From JAFGXF01 sp963732595 (lineage in GTDB: Bacteria; Chloroflexota; Anaerolineae; Anaerolineales; Anaerolineaceae), in assembly GCA_963732595.1 (NCBI GenBank), contig CAVSZZ010000002.1, positions 2,294,001 to 2,358,000 on the forward strand: a DNA stretch of 64,000 nucleotides, given 5' to 3'. Shown here one piece after another: positions 44,375 through 53,348 of this stretch; the stretch's first letter is position 1, and every line of letters begins with the position of its first letter. The notes below the pieces were generated by a model that ran no database searches, was not told the DNA's origin, and worked only from the letters and a program-made list of their open reading frames with translations. Both the position numbers and the translations under genes were made by a program.

Positions 44375-45738
44375 AATCTGAAATAGAAAAGCCAGAGAAG
44401 AAAAGATTCCTCGTCTACCTGGCCGGATTGATTCCCGGCTTGGGGCAATTATTATCCCGTGATACTTCACGGGCTTTTTCGATATTCCTGTTATTCATCA
44501 CATCGCTGATCATTGCGATCTGGTATGGGCATCCCGTCTGGTATATTATCCCGGGGTTGATCTGGCTGTGGAACCTGTGGGATGTGATCAGACCGGCCAG
44601 GGTGGCCTCGATCTCGCTGGTCCTCCTCCTTTGGCTGGTGATGGTCTATGGCATCGGCTGGCAAGTGACCGAGATCAACCCGCTGGCGTTGTTCCAAAAC
44701 ACCGAGCGGGTCAATTCGATCGTCATGCCCATGCTTGAACCGGATTTCATTGATCCAAAAATCGAGGAACAGATCGCTTACGTTCCGATTCAACTGCCCT
44801 GCACGGATGGCCCGGCAGTCGCTGAACGGACTACAGGTGAGATCACCGTTAAAGCAACGCCAGCCTGCCTTAATCTGAATGACACGGTAACAGTTGAGGC
44901 AAAAGGTTTGTGGCCGAATGAACCGATTTATTTCGAGTGGCGCGATCCAATCACAGCCATCATGGTTCAGGAGACCCACCAGGCTGATGCCGACGGTAAA
45001 TTCAAATATGACTTTGTTGTGCCTCCCAAAGTACAGGGTGGCACCTCCAATCCCAACCGCTCGGAATACCACCGCATTACCCTGGTCCAGCGCCGTGATA
45101 TTGGCGGCTTCAAGATCTCGGAATCCGGCGGTTATGTATTCCAGGGTATCTACGAGACCTTGTTGATGGCATTACTCTCAACCACACTGGGTGCGCTCCT
45201 GGCGATCCCCTTTGCCTTTTTGGCAGCCCGCAACCTGATGCGTGGGAACCCGATCACCATGGCCATCTATTACGCCATGCGATTCATCCTGAATGTAGCC
45301 CGCTCCATTGAAGCACTCATCCTGGCGATCATTTTTGTGGTGATCGTCGGGTTGGGTCCATTCCCCGGTATGATCGCCCTGACTATCCATACCATGGCGG
45401 CTTTGGGTAAATTGTATTCCGAGGTGATTGAGGGGATCGACCCGGGTCCCATCGAAGCCATCCGTGCGACCGGAGCGAACTTCCTGCAGGTCATCCGATA
45501 TGGTGTCATCCCGCAGATTGTGCCTCCCATCGTCAGCCTGACCGTTTACCGTTGGGATATCAACGTGCGCACCTCAACCATCATCGGTTTTGTGGGTGGC
45601 GGTGGGATCGGTTTCTTCCTCTACCAGTGGATCAATCTGCGGGATTTCCGGGCTGTCAGCGCCAGCATCATTGCCATCGCGGTTGTGGTGGTGATCATGG
45701 ATCTGGTCAGCGCCAAGGTACGGGAGAAGTTGATTTAA
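44371..45738 (+). CDS. phnE: Phosphonate-type permease PhnE with extra N-terminal membrane and beta-sandwich domains
   Basis: The 455-residue protein is far longer than the usual 260-300. Residues 10-100 form three or more helices beginning LIPGLGQLLS, like small TM2-type proteins. Residues 145-245 lie outside the membrane and resemble an Ig/TIG-like domain (ITVKATPACLNLNDTVTVEA, then WRDP, DADGKFKYDF). The MetI-type permease core follows from about 250, with the EAA loop IEAIRATGANFLQVIRYGVIP and INVRTSTIIGFVGGGGIG. The outer domain may meet PhnD or shape the ligand path. Coupled to phnC. Confidence 0.92.
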   Translation: MKSEIEKPEKKRFLVYLAGLIPGLGQLLSRDTSRAFSIFLLFITSLIIAIWYGHPVWYIIPGLIWLWNLWDVIRPARVASISLVLLLWLVMVYGIGWQVTEINPLALFQNTERVNSIVMPMLEPDFIDPKIEEQIAYVPIQLPCTDGPAVAERTTGEITVKATPACLNLNDTVTVEAKGLWPNEPIYFEWRDPITAIMVQETHQADADGKFKYDFVVPPKVQGGTSNPNRSEYHRITLVQRRDIGGFKISESGGYVFQGIYETLLMALLSTTLGALLAIPFAFLAARNLMRGNPITMAIYYAMRFILNVARSIEALILAIIFVVIVGLGPFPGMIALTIHTMAALGKLYSEVIEGIDPGPIEAIRATGANFLQVIRYGVIPQIVPPIVSLTVYRWDINVRTSTIIGFVGGGGIGFFLYQWINLRDFRAVSASIIAIAVVVVIMDLVSAKVREKLI

Positions 45739-45739
45739 T

Positions 45740-46888
45740 ATGAAAAAGCTACCTACCTTCATAAAGACCATCCTCTTCTTGCTGCTGGCAGTTGCGATCG
45801 TCATTGTTTATGCGTTGAGCATCCAGGTGACCAAGCCGGATATGGAGAAACTGGTCACCCAGCTGCCGAAATCCAAGGTGATCCTTGGTCAGCTCTTCAA
45901 CCCGGATCTGTTTGAATCGGCCACTTCTGAGTTGTTGAAACTCAACTTGGATCTGCCGGTTCCCTGTGGAAGTGCCGCTGAGGAATCCCCATTAACCAGT
46001 GGTTCCCGCATTGAAATATCTCCCACATGCGGTGAAGTTGGTGAAAAAGTAACGGTTGAAGGCTTTGAATTGGGCAGGAACAGCCCGATCAGTTTGCGCT
46101 GGATCCTGCCGGATGGCAATACCATGGGCGTAAAGAGCTTTAATGCGGATGAAGATGGCCATTTTAAGATGGAAATCCCGATCCGGCCCATCACAGTCAC
46201 AACCGATGGCAAGGCACCCCAGATCCAGGCGGAAGTGAGCATCCTCGGTACCAAGATTGTACCCTCCCAGACCCTAAAAGATGTCGTGGATGCCATGATG
46301 GTCACGATATTCATGGCGTTGTTGGCAACCACGATCGCGACGATCATCGCGGTCCCATTAAGTTTCCTGGCTTCTGCCAACATCGTCAAGAAAGGCTGCT
46401 TCGGAACGGGGATCTATTATGTTGCCCGTAATTTGATGAGCTTGATCCGTTCGTTCGATTCGCTTGTGCTGGCGATCATTTTCGCCTTGATCGTTGGTTA
46501 TGGCAGTCCGTTTGGCGGTGTGTTGGCTTTGGTGATCATTACCACGGTCTCGCTTGGCAAGATGTTCTCAGAGGCGGTGGAATCCATTGACCCCGGACCG
46601 ATCGAAGCGTTGACGGCCACGGGCGCCAACCGCTTGCAGGTGGTCTGGTATGCGATCATCCCCCAGATCATCCCGGATTTCCTGTCATACATCATCTACC
46701 ACTGGGATATCAATGTGCGTATCTCCACCATCATCGGTTTTGTGGGTGGCGGCGGTATCGGTTACTATCTTTCCCAGAAGATCAACACCTTTGAGTATCA
46801 CAAGGCCGGCACGGCCCTGCTGGCGATCATCATCGTGGTGATGGCGCTCGATTTCCTGAGCTCGGAAATGCGTAAAAGATTCATCTAG
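45740..46888 (+). CDS. phnE: Second phosphonate-type permease PhnE with extracytoplasmic domain
   Basis: The 382-residue protein has one N-terminal helix (IKTILFLLLAVAIVIVYAL), an outer domain at residues 75-175 with the same beta-strand pattern as in its neighbour (RIEISPTCGEVGEKVTVEGF, DADEDGHFKMEI-like turn), and the permease core (EALTATGANRLQVVWYAIIP, INVRISTIIGFVGGGGIG). It starts one base after the first permease and probably forms a heterodimer with it. Operon ends at the terminator downstream. Confidence 0.92.
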   Translation: MKKLPTFIKTILFLLLAVAIVIVYALSIQVTKPDMEKLVTQLPKSKVILGQLFNPDLFESATSELLKLNLDLPVPCGSAAEESPLTSGSRIEISPTCGEVGEKVTVEGFELGRNSPISLRWILPDGNTMGVKSFNADEDGHFKMEIPIRPITVTTDGKAPQIQAEVSILGTKIVPSQTLKDVVDAMMVTIFMALLATTIATIIAVPLSFLASANIVKKGCFGTGIYYVARNLMSLIRSFDSLVLAIIFALIVGYGSPFGGVLALVIITTVSLGKMFSEAVESIDPGPIEALTATGANRLQVVWYAIIPQIIPDFLSYIIYHWDINVRISTIIGFVGGGGIGYYLSQKINTFEYHKAGTALLAIIIVVMALDFLSSEMRKRFI

Positions 46889-46910
46889 AAGGGTATTTGA
46901 AAATTATGAT

Positions 46911-46941
46911 AAAGCTGCCCATATTTATGGGCAGCTTTTTT
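46911..46941 (+). terminator. Intrinsic terminator of the phn operon
   Basis: A 12-bp stem (46911-46922 with 46927-46938) with ATTT loop is followed by a T-run. It lies between convergent genes and can serve both. Confidence 0.88.
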
Positions 46942-46955
46942 AGTGGGATAAGTAT

Positions 46956-49103
46956 CTACCAATCAAATATGCAGGATCCATTGATACATTTTTTGATCAG
47001 GATATCATCGATATGGATTCCTTCTGCATAATTACCAACCTGAGCATTATCCGATGAGGCACCAAAATAGATAAATACTTCGTTTTGGCCAAGAAGGTTG
47101 GCCTCAGAAAAATGAGAGCCATCCATGTCGGCGAAATTCAGGATCATGGTTCTCCAACCGGAGGAATTCCCCATGACATCTCCAGGGTAATAGGGAAAAC
47201 TCATATATTCGTACCATGGGGCATTTGCACTATATGACAGTTGATCATATCCATAACCATAAATATCATCGTAGGTGACTTCCGGATCACCTTCATAAAG
47301 AAGTTGCCAAATCCCGTAGGGTTGGGTATTAAGCCATAATTTGAATTCCATATAGGCGGATGTCGCATTGGTGAGATCGATAGGTCCAAATGTCACCATG
47401 GAATTGAGTCGACCCGTATCATCATATGCACTTCCACAAGTTAAAGGAGAAATTCCTGTGACAGAATCACCCACAACCCACAGACTTTTCCCCCCTATCG
47501 TCGTTGCCCGGCATTCAGAAATCCCCCAGAAATACCCCGAGTACGTGGTTGGGTCATATTCATATAGGCCACCATCATTCGCAACCCAACCTGAACCTAG
47601 TTCGTCCCGCTCAAAATCATCCGAAAAAACCGTTACCCATTGGCCAGGTGCGCCTGATAAGGGGCGTTTTATCAGCGGCAGATAAACTTGTTCACCTAAG
47701 GAGCCACCATAATACATATCTGGTATATCGACATAGTACGCGCCATAACCGATCACAGGGCTGGTAAAACCTATATAAGCGAAACCGTTATAAGCGAAAT
47801 AGGGGCCGTCGGAGTTTTTAATGATCCAATAACTGGTCGATGGATTTCCTGAGTCGTGCCATCCGACAATCACGATGTCGTGATTTGCTGTTGTTGAGCC
47901 TGTTGGTTCGTAAAAAATACCACCTGTGTAGGAGCCAAATGAAAAACCAGTATTCATTCCTGCTCCAACCGCACCGTGGATAATAATAGCAGATTTGATC
48001 AGATCACGGTTTTGAGCGAAGACTGCCGGATTGTCATCATATGGCCTCCACATGTTGGGGAAAACCTCCGATCCTTGATAGACGTAATTCCAATTATTGA
48101 GCAGGTAATTATGTTTTAATGAATCCAGTGGGCATCCAAGGTTGGTCGAAGGATAATCATTTTTATACGCGGACTCTGGAAAATTACTTTCGAGTACGAT
48201 GCCGGGACGGTTATACATCTGACCATATTTGTTCATCAAATAATCGTTTCCAGTAGAATTACCGCCGTCACAACCAAAGAATGAACGATTGCATGAAATG
48301 AGATATTGCTCAGACAAGTCCAGGGTTTCCGGGGAAAAGGATTCGTCATTTAGAAGTAACCTGGACTCCGCGACGCCCATTAAAGCATATGACCAACAGG
48401 ATCCACAAAAACCCTGATCTCGGGCTGGTGTGACATATACATGTCCTGCGACATTGCGCAAGTCATAATCTGCTGGCAGGGTAGATGGGGAATATGCCAT
48501 GTTGTCAACAGGAAGTGGTTCGTCCTGATTTAAGATTTCAGGCATGGCTGGTGATTGATTGATGAATTTGTGGGACAGGTCGAGTTGCACGGGAAATGTC
48601 AAGGCGGAAATAACAATTTTACGCTCGGCTGTTTCATCAGGTAGCCAGGGACGGTGATAGGTCAATTGAATGTCCTGGCTTTCCAGGCTGTTCGAGGTGA
48701 TCAACAGGGTCATCCGGCCTGGTGATCCACGGAGGTCGGAGTAGGGTGCAAAATCAAGAATCTCCAGCTTTATTCCCGGTGTTTCTCGGACCAAATCCCA
48801 GGTAGCCCCGACAGTGATATTCGCATCGAGGATGAGGGTCAGACCTCCCTCCGGAATACGGCCATGCAGGCTGATCAGACTGGGTTGGTCGATCAAGCCA
48901 GCGCTGTCAGAAGTAAGTGAAGATCGGGTTTGTGTCAGATTCTGACCGGTGGAATCCAAGAGCCAGTTTCCCTGATCATCCAGGGAATAGGACTGCCACA
49001 CGATACCTGAGCTAGCCTCACTATAAGGTACAGTATGGGAGGAAAAGCCAACAAGGAATACAGACAATACGGCCAGGAATCCAATGAAAACTCTGTGATG
49101 CAT
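46956..49103 (-). CDS. Secreted papain-family (C1) cysteine protease
   Basis: About 715 residues. A signal peptide (residues 1-23, FIGFLAVLSVFLVGF) and an N-terminal beta-rich region precede a C1 domain: QGFCGSCWSYA (nucleophile near 236), NHDIVIVGWHD (His) and YWIIKNSDG (Asn). Extra cysteines suggest disulphides (SCNRSFFGCDGG). The C-terminal 230 residues (FSDDFERDELGSGWVANDGG) look like a jelly-roll or attachment domain. The start at 49103 has AGGTG upstream. The gene is visibly AT-richer than its neighbours and lies alone before tmRNA, so it may be a later gain. Confidence 0.9.
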   Translation of the reverse strand: MHHRVFIGFLAVLSVFLVGFSSHTVPYSEASSGIVWQSYSLDDQGNWLLDSTGQNLTQTRSSLTSDSAGLIDQPSLISLHGRIPEGGLTLILDANITVGATWDLVRETPGIKLEILDFAPYSDLRGSPGRMTLLITSNSLESQDIQLTYHRPWLPDETAERKIVISALTFPVQLDLSHKFINQSPAMPEILNQDEPLPVDNMAYSPSTLPADYDLRNVAGHVYVTPARDQGFCGSCWSYALMGVAESRLLLNDESFSPETLDLSEQYLISCNRSFFGCDGGNSTGNDYLMNKYGQMYNRPGIVLESNFPESAYKNDYPSTNLGCPLDSLKHNYLLNNWNYVYQGSEVFPNMWRPYDDNPAVFAQNRDLIKSAIIIHGAVGAGMNTGFSFGSYTGGIFYEPTGSTTANHDIVIVGWHDSGNPSTSYWIIKNSDGPYFAYNGFAYIGFTSPVIGYGAYYVDIPDMYYGGSLGEQVYLPLIKRPLSGAPGQWVTVFSDDFERDELGSGWVANDGGLYEYDPTTYSGYFWGISECRATTIGGKSLWVVGDSVTGISPLTCGSAYDDTGRLNSMVTFGPIDLTNATSAYMEFKLWLNTQPYGIWQLLYEGDPEVTYDDIYGYGYDQLSYSANAPWYEYMSFPYYPGDVMGNSSGWRTMILNFADMDGSHFSEANLLGQNEVFIYFGASSDNAQVGNYAEGIHIDDILIKKCINGSCIFDW

Positions 49104-49210
49104 GCCCACCTGCCTGTGTTGTAATAATGATAGTATGCTGTTTGGATTATAAGCGAGATAAAAAGCACGTCAATGAAATAATTGCTTACATAATACTTAC
49201 AATATCTATG

Positions 49211-49216
49211 TATAAT
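49211..49216 (+). promoter_or_regulatory. -10 element of the tmRNA gene
   Basis: TATAAT ten bases before the mature 5' end, the right distance for a stable RNA. -35 not clear. Confidence 0.55.
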
Positions 49217-49225
49217 AAAGAAACC

Positions 49226-49620
49226 GGGGATGACAGGCTTCGACGGAAGAGGCTGGTCCCGGAATGCGAGCCGAGAGGTACCGATCTCGTTAACTCAGTA
49301 CAAACAATCAAGTGCCAATCGCACTCAATATGCTGCTATGCCTCTCGCTGCTTAAGCGAAAGGGAAGCACATTCATCTCCTCGTGAGATGACGTCCGCCA
49401 CTCCCGATTTCCAGCCGGTGTGTGAGTCGGGCGTAACAAAGCTGGAATGCCGCATATGACGCCGTTGATCATGCGAAAGAGGGCTCTCGGGCTCGAACGG
49501 CTGGTCCTGTGAAAGCCGGCTGGTGAGCGAACACAGGATGAGAAACTAGACCCAGCTACGCTCGTAGATGTCCGTGGGTCGATTCTTTCGGACGCGGGTT
49601 CGATTCCCGCCATCTCCACC
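49226..49620 (+). ncRNA. ssrA: Transfer-messenger RNA (tmRNA)
   Basis: The tRNA-like ends pair GGGGATG with CATCTCC and include a G3-U70 wobble, the alanine identity element; the T-arm GGTTCGATTCCCG is typical. GACAGGCTTCGACGG near the 5' end is the usual tmRNA signature. The tag frame reads ANRTQYAAMPLAA then TAA, with GCC as resume codon near 49314. The discriminator A at 49618 is followed by CC and then T, so the final A of CCA is added after transcription. It frees stalled ribosomes and tags the peptides for proteolysis. Confidence 0.96.
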
Positions 49621-49622
49621 TG

Positions 49623-49648
49623 TGGGCGAGGTTTAACCTCGCCCATTT
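49623..49648. terminator. Bidirectional terminator after tmRNA
   Basis: A 10-bp stem (49623-49632 with 49636-49645) with TTA loop is followed by TTT. It serves tmRNA and the convergent rlmI-like gene. Confidence 0.8.
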
Positions 49649-50847
49649 CATTTACGACAGATCAATCCCTTCAGGTATTCCCCCTCGGGAAAATTCAAAG
49701 CGATCGGATGGTCAGCTGCCTGACCGAGCTTTTCAAGGATAACGGCGTCAATACCACCATCCAGGGCTGCCCCGGCCACGATCTTCTGAAAGAGAGCCGG
49801 CGAGATACCACCGGAGCATGAGAAAGTGAACAGGATCCCTCCGGGTCGCAACAGCTTGAAAGCCAGCAGGTTGATATCCTTGTACCCGCGGGAAGCTTTA
49901 TCCGCCTGGCTGGCGGTGGCTGCAAACTTGGGCGGGTCCAGGATGATCAGGTCGAAGCTCTCGGCCCGGTCGCGCAGCTTGCGCAGCTCATGGAAGACAT
50001 CCCCGGTGATCCAATCGGTCTTCTCAAGGGGCAGGTAATTCAGCTCAATGTTCGATCTTGCCAGCGTGAGCGCATCCACAGAGGAGTCGATGTTCACCAC
50101 CGAAGCGGCACCAGCTGCCAGCGCATGCACCGTGAAACCACCGGTATAACAGAAGCAATTCAGGATTTTAGTGCCTTGCGCATAGGCATTGATTTTGTGT
50201 CGATTCTCACGTTGGTCCAGATAAAAGCCAGTCTTCTGACCACCCATCAGGTCCACGGCGAACTGCAAACCATATTCGCTGATGATCACCCTTTCGGGAG
50301 GGCTCTTCCCAGCCAGGATGCCGGACCGATCGGGCAAGCCTTCCAACTCGCGCACATCCAGGTCGGAACGCTCATAGAGATTAGGCACACCACTGATTTC
50401 GATCAATAATCTTATCAGGAGCTCGCGCAGGTTGTCCACGCCTGCCGACAGGAACTGAACCACGAGAAAGTCCCCATATCGATCAACGATCAATCCGGGC
50501 AGGCCGTCTGACTCACCATGCACCAGGCGGTAGGCATCTGTGATCCCATTTCCCTGAAATACCTGGCGGCGTCCGATCGACCGGAGTAAGCGGTTGCGGA
50601 AGAAATCCTCGTCGATAGTTTCATGCGGATCAAAGGACCACATGCGCGCGCGGATCTGGGAAGTGGGGCTGTAAGCTGCCCAGCCGAGTGGCTCACCAAC
50701 CGAAGAGATCACCTGGACGGCGTCACCGGGCGCGGGCTCACCATCGGTGTGATCAATGGCGCCTGAGAACAACCAGGGGTGTTTCTGGCGGACGGATCTC
50801 TCACGGCCTGGTTTGAGGATGACGGATCCCACGAGTTCAGCCTTCAA
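49648..50847 (-). CDS. rlmI: RlmI-like 23S rRNA cytosine methyltransferase
   Basis: The 399-residue protein has an N-terminal PUA domain (HPWLFSGAIDHTDGEPAPGDAV), a central domain with GLIVDRYGDFLVVQF, and a SAM-binding C-terminal domain: LNCFCYTGGFTVHALA, NIDSSVDALTLARSN, DLIILDPPKFA (motif IV), and SCSGGI near the end. It methylates C5 of a 23S rRNA cytosine in E. coli. The start at 50847 overlaps the end of ligA by 11 bases. Confidence 0.92.
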   Translation of the reverse strand: MKAELVGSVILKPGRERSVRQKHPWLFSGAIDHTDGEPAPGDAVQVISSVGEPLGWAAYSPTSQIRARMWSFDPHETIDEDFFRNRLLRSIGRRQVFQGNGITDAYRLVHGESDGLPGLIVDRYGDFLVVQFLSAGVDNLRELLIRLLIEISGVPNLYERSDLDVRELEGLPDRSGILAGKSPPERVIISEYGLQFAVDLMGGQKTGFYLDQRENRHKINAYAQGTKILNCFCYTGGFTVHALAAGAASVVNIDSSVDALTLARSNIELNYLPLEKTDWITGDVFHELRKLRDRAESFDLIILDPPKFAATASQADKASRGYKDINLLAFKLLRPGGILFTFSCSGGISPALFQKIVAGAALDGGIDAVILEKLGQAADHPIALNFPEGEYLKGLICRK

Positions 50848-52855
50848 TCAATTTTCGCAAGCCGGCTTCGTCGATGATCGTGACCCCCAACGAACGTGCC
50901 TTTTCAAGCTTGGACCCCGGCTCAGCTCCCAAAACCAGGTAGCTTGTGCTCCGGCTGACACTGTCGGTCACTTTCCCGCCGGCATTCTGTATCAATTCCC
51001 TGGCACCGTCCCGTGACAGGTTGGGCAGGGTACCGGTGACCACGAAAGTCATCCCGGATAAAGGACCGCCAGCCGCAGCGGTCTCAGACGCCTGGGGCCA
51101 GATACCGGCATTTTTCAGTTTGGCGAGCAGGGATTTATTACGGGGTTGGGCGAACCAATCGACAATGGCACGGGCGATATTTGGACCCACGCCCTCGATC
51201 TGGCGGAGTTCTGTTTCACCCGCCCGGCTTAGCGCATCCAGGTCGTGATAATAGTGACTCAGATCCTGTGCCATGACCTCGCCAACTCCGCGTATCCCAA
51301 GTGCACTGATCAATCTGGACAGGGGCTGTACCCGGGAATTGTTGATAGCAGCCAACAGGTTGTCTGCTTTCTTCTCAGCGAAGCTGTCCAATTTCAACAG
51401 GTCGTCGCGTTTCAAGGAATACAGATCCGCCACATCCTTGACCAGGTCGGATGCAACCAACTGTTCGACGATCTTGATCCCCAATCCGTCGATATCCATG
51501 GCTGGCCTGGACACAAAATACTCGATATTGCGTATCAATTGAGCCGGGCAGGCTGCATTCATGCAGAACCAGGCCACTTCCCCGGCAAGGTGTTCAACCG
51601 GTTGATGGCAGACGGGGCAGTTCGACGGAGGTTTAAATATGATTTCCAGGCCGCTTCTGGCTGCGTCGATCGGCCCGATGATATAAGGGATAACCTCACC
51701 TGCTCGTTTGACCAGCACGCGATCCCCGATGCGAATGTCCTTTTCGGCGATGAAATCAAAATTATGCAGCGTGGCCTGCTTAATGATCACACCTCCCAGC
51801 GCAACTGGCTCCAGGATGGCCAGGGGGGTCAATACACCGGTCCGCCCGACATTCACAGCGATATCTTTTAATCGTGTGGACACCTCACGGGATGGGAACT
51901 TGTATGCGACCGCGCTGCGGGGATCCTTGCCAACAAAGCCGAGTTCGGTTGCCAGTGAGAAGTCATTAACCTTGATCACCATACCATCGGCTTCATAGGG
52001 CAGTTCATCTCTCTTCAGGATGGCTGTTTCACATGCTTGCATGGCCTCCAGCAGAGTCCCATGAAGGCTGGCATGCGTGGTAACTGGAAAACCAAGGGAT
52101 CGTAGATAGGAGAGAGTCTCCCATTGCGTTTGTGGAACCTGCTCGCTTGAAGCGACGATGGCGTAGATCAGCAGGGTAAGGGGACGTTCGGCGGTTAATG
52201 TAGGATCCAATTGACGCAGTGAGCCGGCGGCTGTGTTGCGAGGATTGAGGTAGGTCTTTTCCCCGGCTTCTTCCAGCCGTTTGTTTAATGCGATAAAGTC
52301 CCTGACTGATATGAAGGCTTCCCCACGTACAACCAATTTGGCTGGAGCTTTGATAGAGGCATTGTCCAACGGGATTCGCAATGGTATGGCTTTAATCGTT
52401 CGAAGGTTGGCGGTGATCTCTTCGCCGACCTCGCCATCCCCGCGTGTAGCCCCTTGAATGAAAACACCATCCTGATAATGCAGAATGACGGTCAGGCCAT
52501 CGATCTTGGGTTCAACCACGAACGAAGTGGAGCGCATCCGTTCATCCAGCTTGACATTTCGCTCATACCAGGCCTGGATCTCTTCGCGACTGAAAGCATT
52601 TGCCAGGCTTAAGATTGGTGCCGGATGATGGAGCTTGCTGAATTTCTCGACAGGCCGCCCGCCATTGCGCTGGCTGGGGGAATCTTGAGTGATCAGTTCC
52701 GGAAATTGAGCTTCGATCTCACGTAATTCCTTGGCGAGTTGATCAAACTCATAATCACTGATGATGGGAGTATCAAGGACATGATAATGATAGTTATGGA
52801 AATTGATAGAAGTTCGAAGCTGTTTCAATCTTTCCCGGGCAAAGGCTTCATCCAT
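50837..52855 (-). CDS. ligA: NAD-dependent DNA ligase
   Basis: The 672-residue enzyme has the adenylation domain (lysine in EPKIDG, residue near 116), OB fold, a zinc finger (CPVCHQPVEHLAGEVAWFC), helix-hairpin-helix repeats (ALGIRGVGEVMA, IEGVGPNIARAI) and a C-terminal BRCT domain (MTFVVTGTLPNLSRDGARE). Seals nicks in replication and repair. Confidence 0.97.
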   Translation of the reverse strand: MDEAFARERLKQLRTSINFHNYHYHVLDTPIISDYEFDQLAKELREIEAQFPELITQDSPSQRNGGRPVEKFSKLHHPAPILSLANAFSREEIQAWYERNVKLDERMRSTSFVVEPKIDGLTVILHYQDGVFIQGATRGDGEVGEEITANLRTIKAIPLRIPLDNASIKAPAKLVVRGEAFISVRDFIALNKRLEEAGEKTYLNPRNTAAGSLRQLDPTLTAERPLTLLIYAIVASSEQVPQTQWETLSYLRSLGFPVTTHASLHGTLLEAMQACETAILKRDELPYEADGMVIKVNDFSLATELGFVGKDPRSAVAYKFPSREVSTRLKDIAVNVGRTGVLTPLAILEPVALGGVIIKQATLHNFDFIAEKDIRIGDRVLVKRAGEVIPYIIGPIDAARSGLEIIFKPPSNCPVCHQPVEHLAGEVAWFCMNAACPAQLIRNIEYFVSRPAMDIDGLGIKIVEQLVASDLVKDVADLYSLKRDDLLKLDSFAEKKADNLLAAINNSRVQPLSRLISALGIRGVGEVMAQDLSHYYHDLDALSRAGETELRQIEGVGPNIARAIVDWFAQPRNKSLLAKLKNAGIWPQASETAAAGGPLSGMTFVVTGTLPNLSRDGARELIQNAGGKVTDSVSRSTSYLVLGAEPGSKLEKARSLGVTIIDEAGLRKLIEG

Positions 52856-52900
52856 GTGACCCTCACACCTGACAGTTTGTAGCGCTTTTCTGAATGGAGA

Positions 52901-52929
52901 ACACCCGGTCGGTTACTGCCGGGTGTCGT
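52901..52929 (-). terminator. Terminator-like hairpin after tRNA-Arg
   Basis: Perfect 8-bp stem (52901-52908 with 52919-52926 approximately) on the 3' side of the tRNA; the T-run is weak, so confidence is moderate. Confidence 0.5.
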
Positions 52930-52935
52930 TGATAG

Positions 52936-53007
52936 TGTCCCTGGCGAGACTCGAACTCGCATGTAAGGCTTCGGAGGCCTTCGCCTTATCCATTAGGCCA
53001 CGGGGAC
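52936..53007 (-). tRNA. tRNA-Arg (anticodon CCG)
   Basis: The 72-nt cloverleaf folds cleanly: acceptor GTCCCCG/CAGGGAC with one C-A mismatch at 6-67, D stem GCCT/AGGC, anticodon stem AAGGC/GCCTT with loop CTCCGAA (CCG reads CGG codons), and T stem GCGAG/CTCGC. CCA is not encoded. Confidence 0.95.
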
Positions 53008-53052
53008 GTCAGTGTGGTCAATTTTACCATGCGGATAGAACAGGTGAACCAC

Positions 53053-53325
53053 TCAATCCTTCCCAGAATCGTCACCATCGGATGGCAATTCAAACTCACC
53101 GGTTTCCATTCGGTCGATCAGGTCGGTTGCTTCCTTTGCTCTATCTTTTGGGACGTAGACCGACACCTCGCCCAGTGGACCGACCCCAAGACCAATCGCC
53201 CTTCCAGCGCTCTCGCCGATCAATTCAACCGGTATTTGAAAAGAGTCCAGCAGCAGTCGGATCGATTCGGCATCGAACTGATTCATCGCCCGGTAAACTT
53301 CAACCAAATGATCGCTTTTCCTCAT
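53053..53325 (-). CDS. DUF2007 putative signal-transducing protein
   Basis: The 90-residue protein has the DUF2007 pattern: VEVYRAMNQFDAESIRLLLD, then IPVELIGES, GLGVGPLGEVSVYVP and RAKEATDLID. The family has a ferredoxin-like alpha/beta fold with no known reaction. The tail is acidic. Lies between tRNA-Arg and the DUF2804 gene on the same strand. Confidence 0.85.
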   Translation of the reverse strand: MRKSDHLVEVYRAMNQFDAESIRLLLDSFQIPVELIGESAGRAIGLGVGPLGEVSVYVPKDRAKEATDLIDRMETGEFELPSDGDDSGKD

Positions 53326-53348
53326 AATTTATGCCTCCTTTAAGACCG

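Noticed and set aside
49127..49459. Open frames over the tmRNA gene
   Set aside because: The region is fully explained by tmRNA structure and its tag frame.
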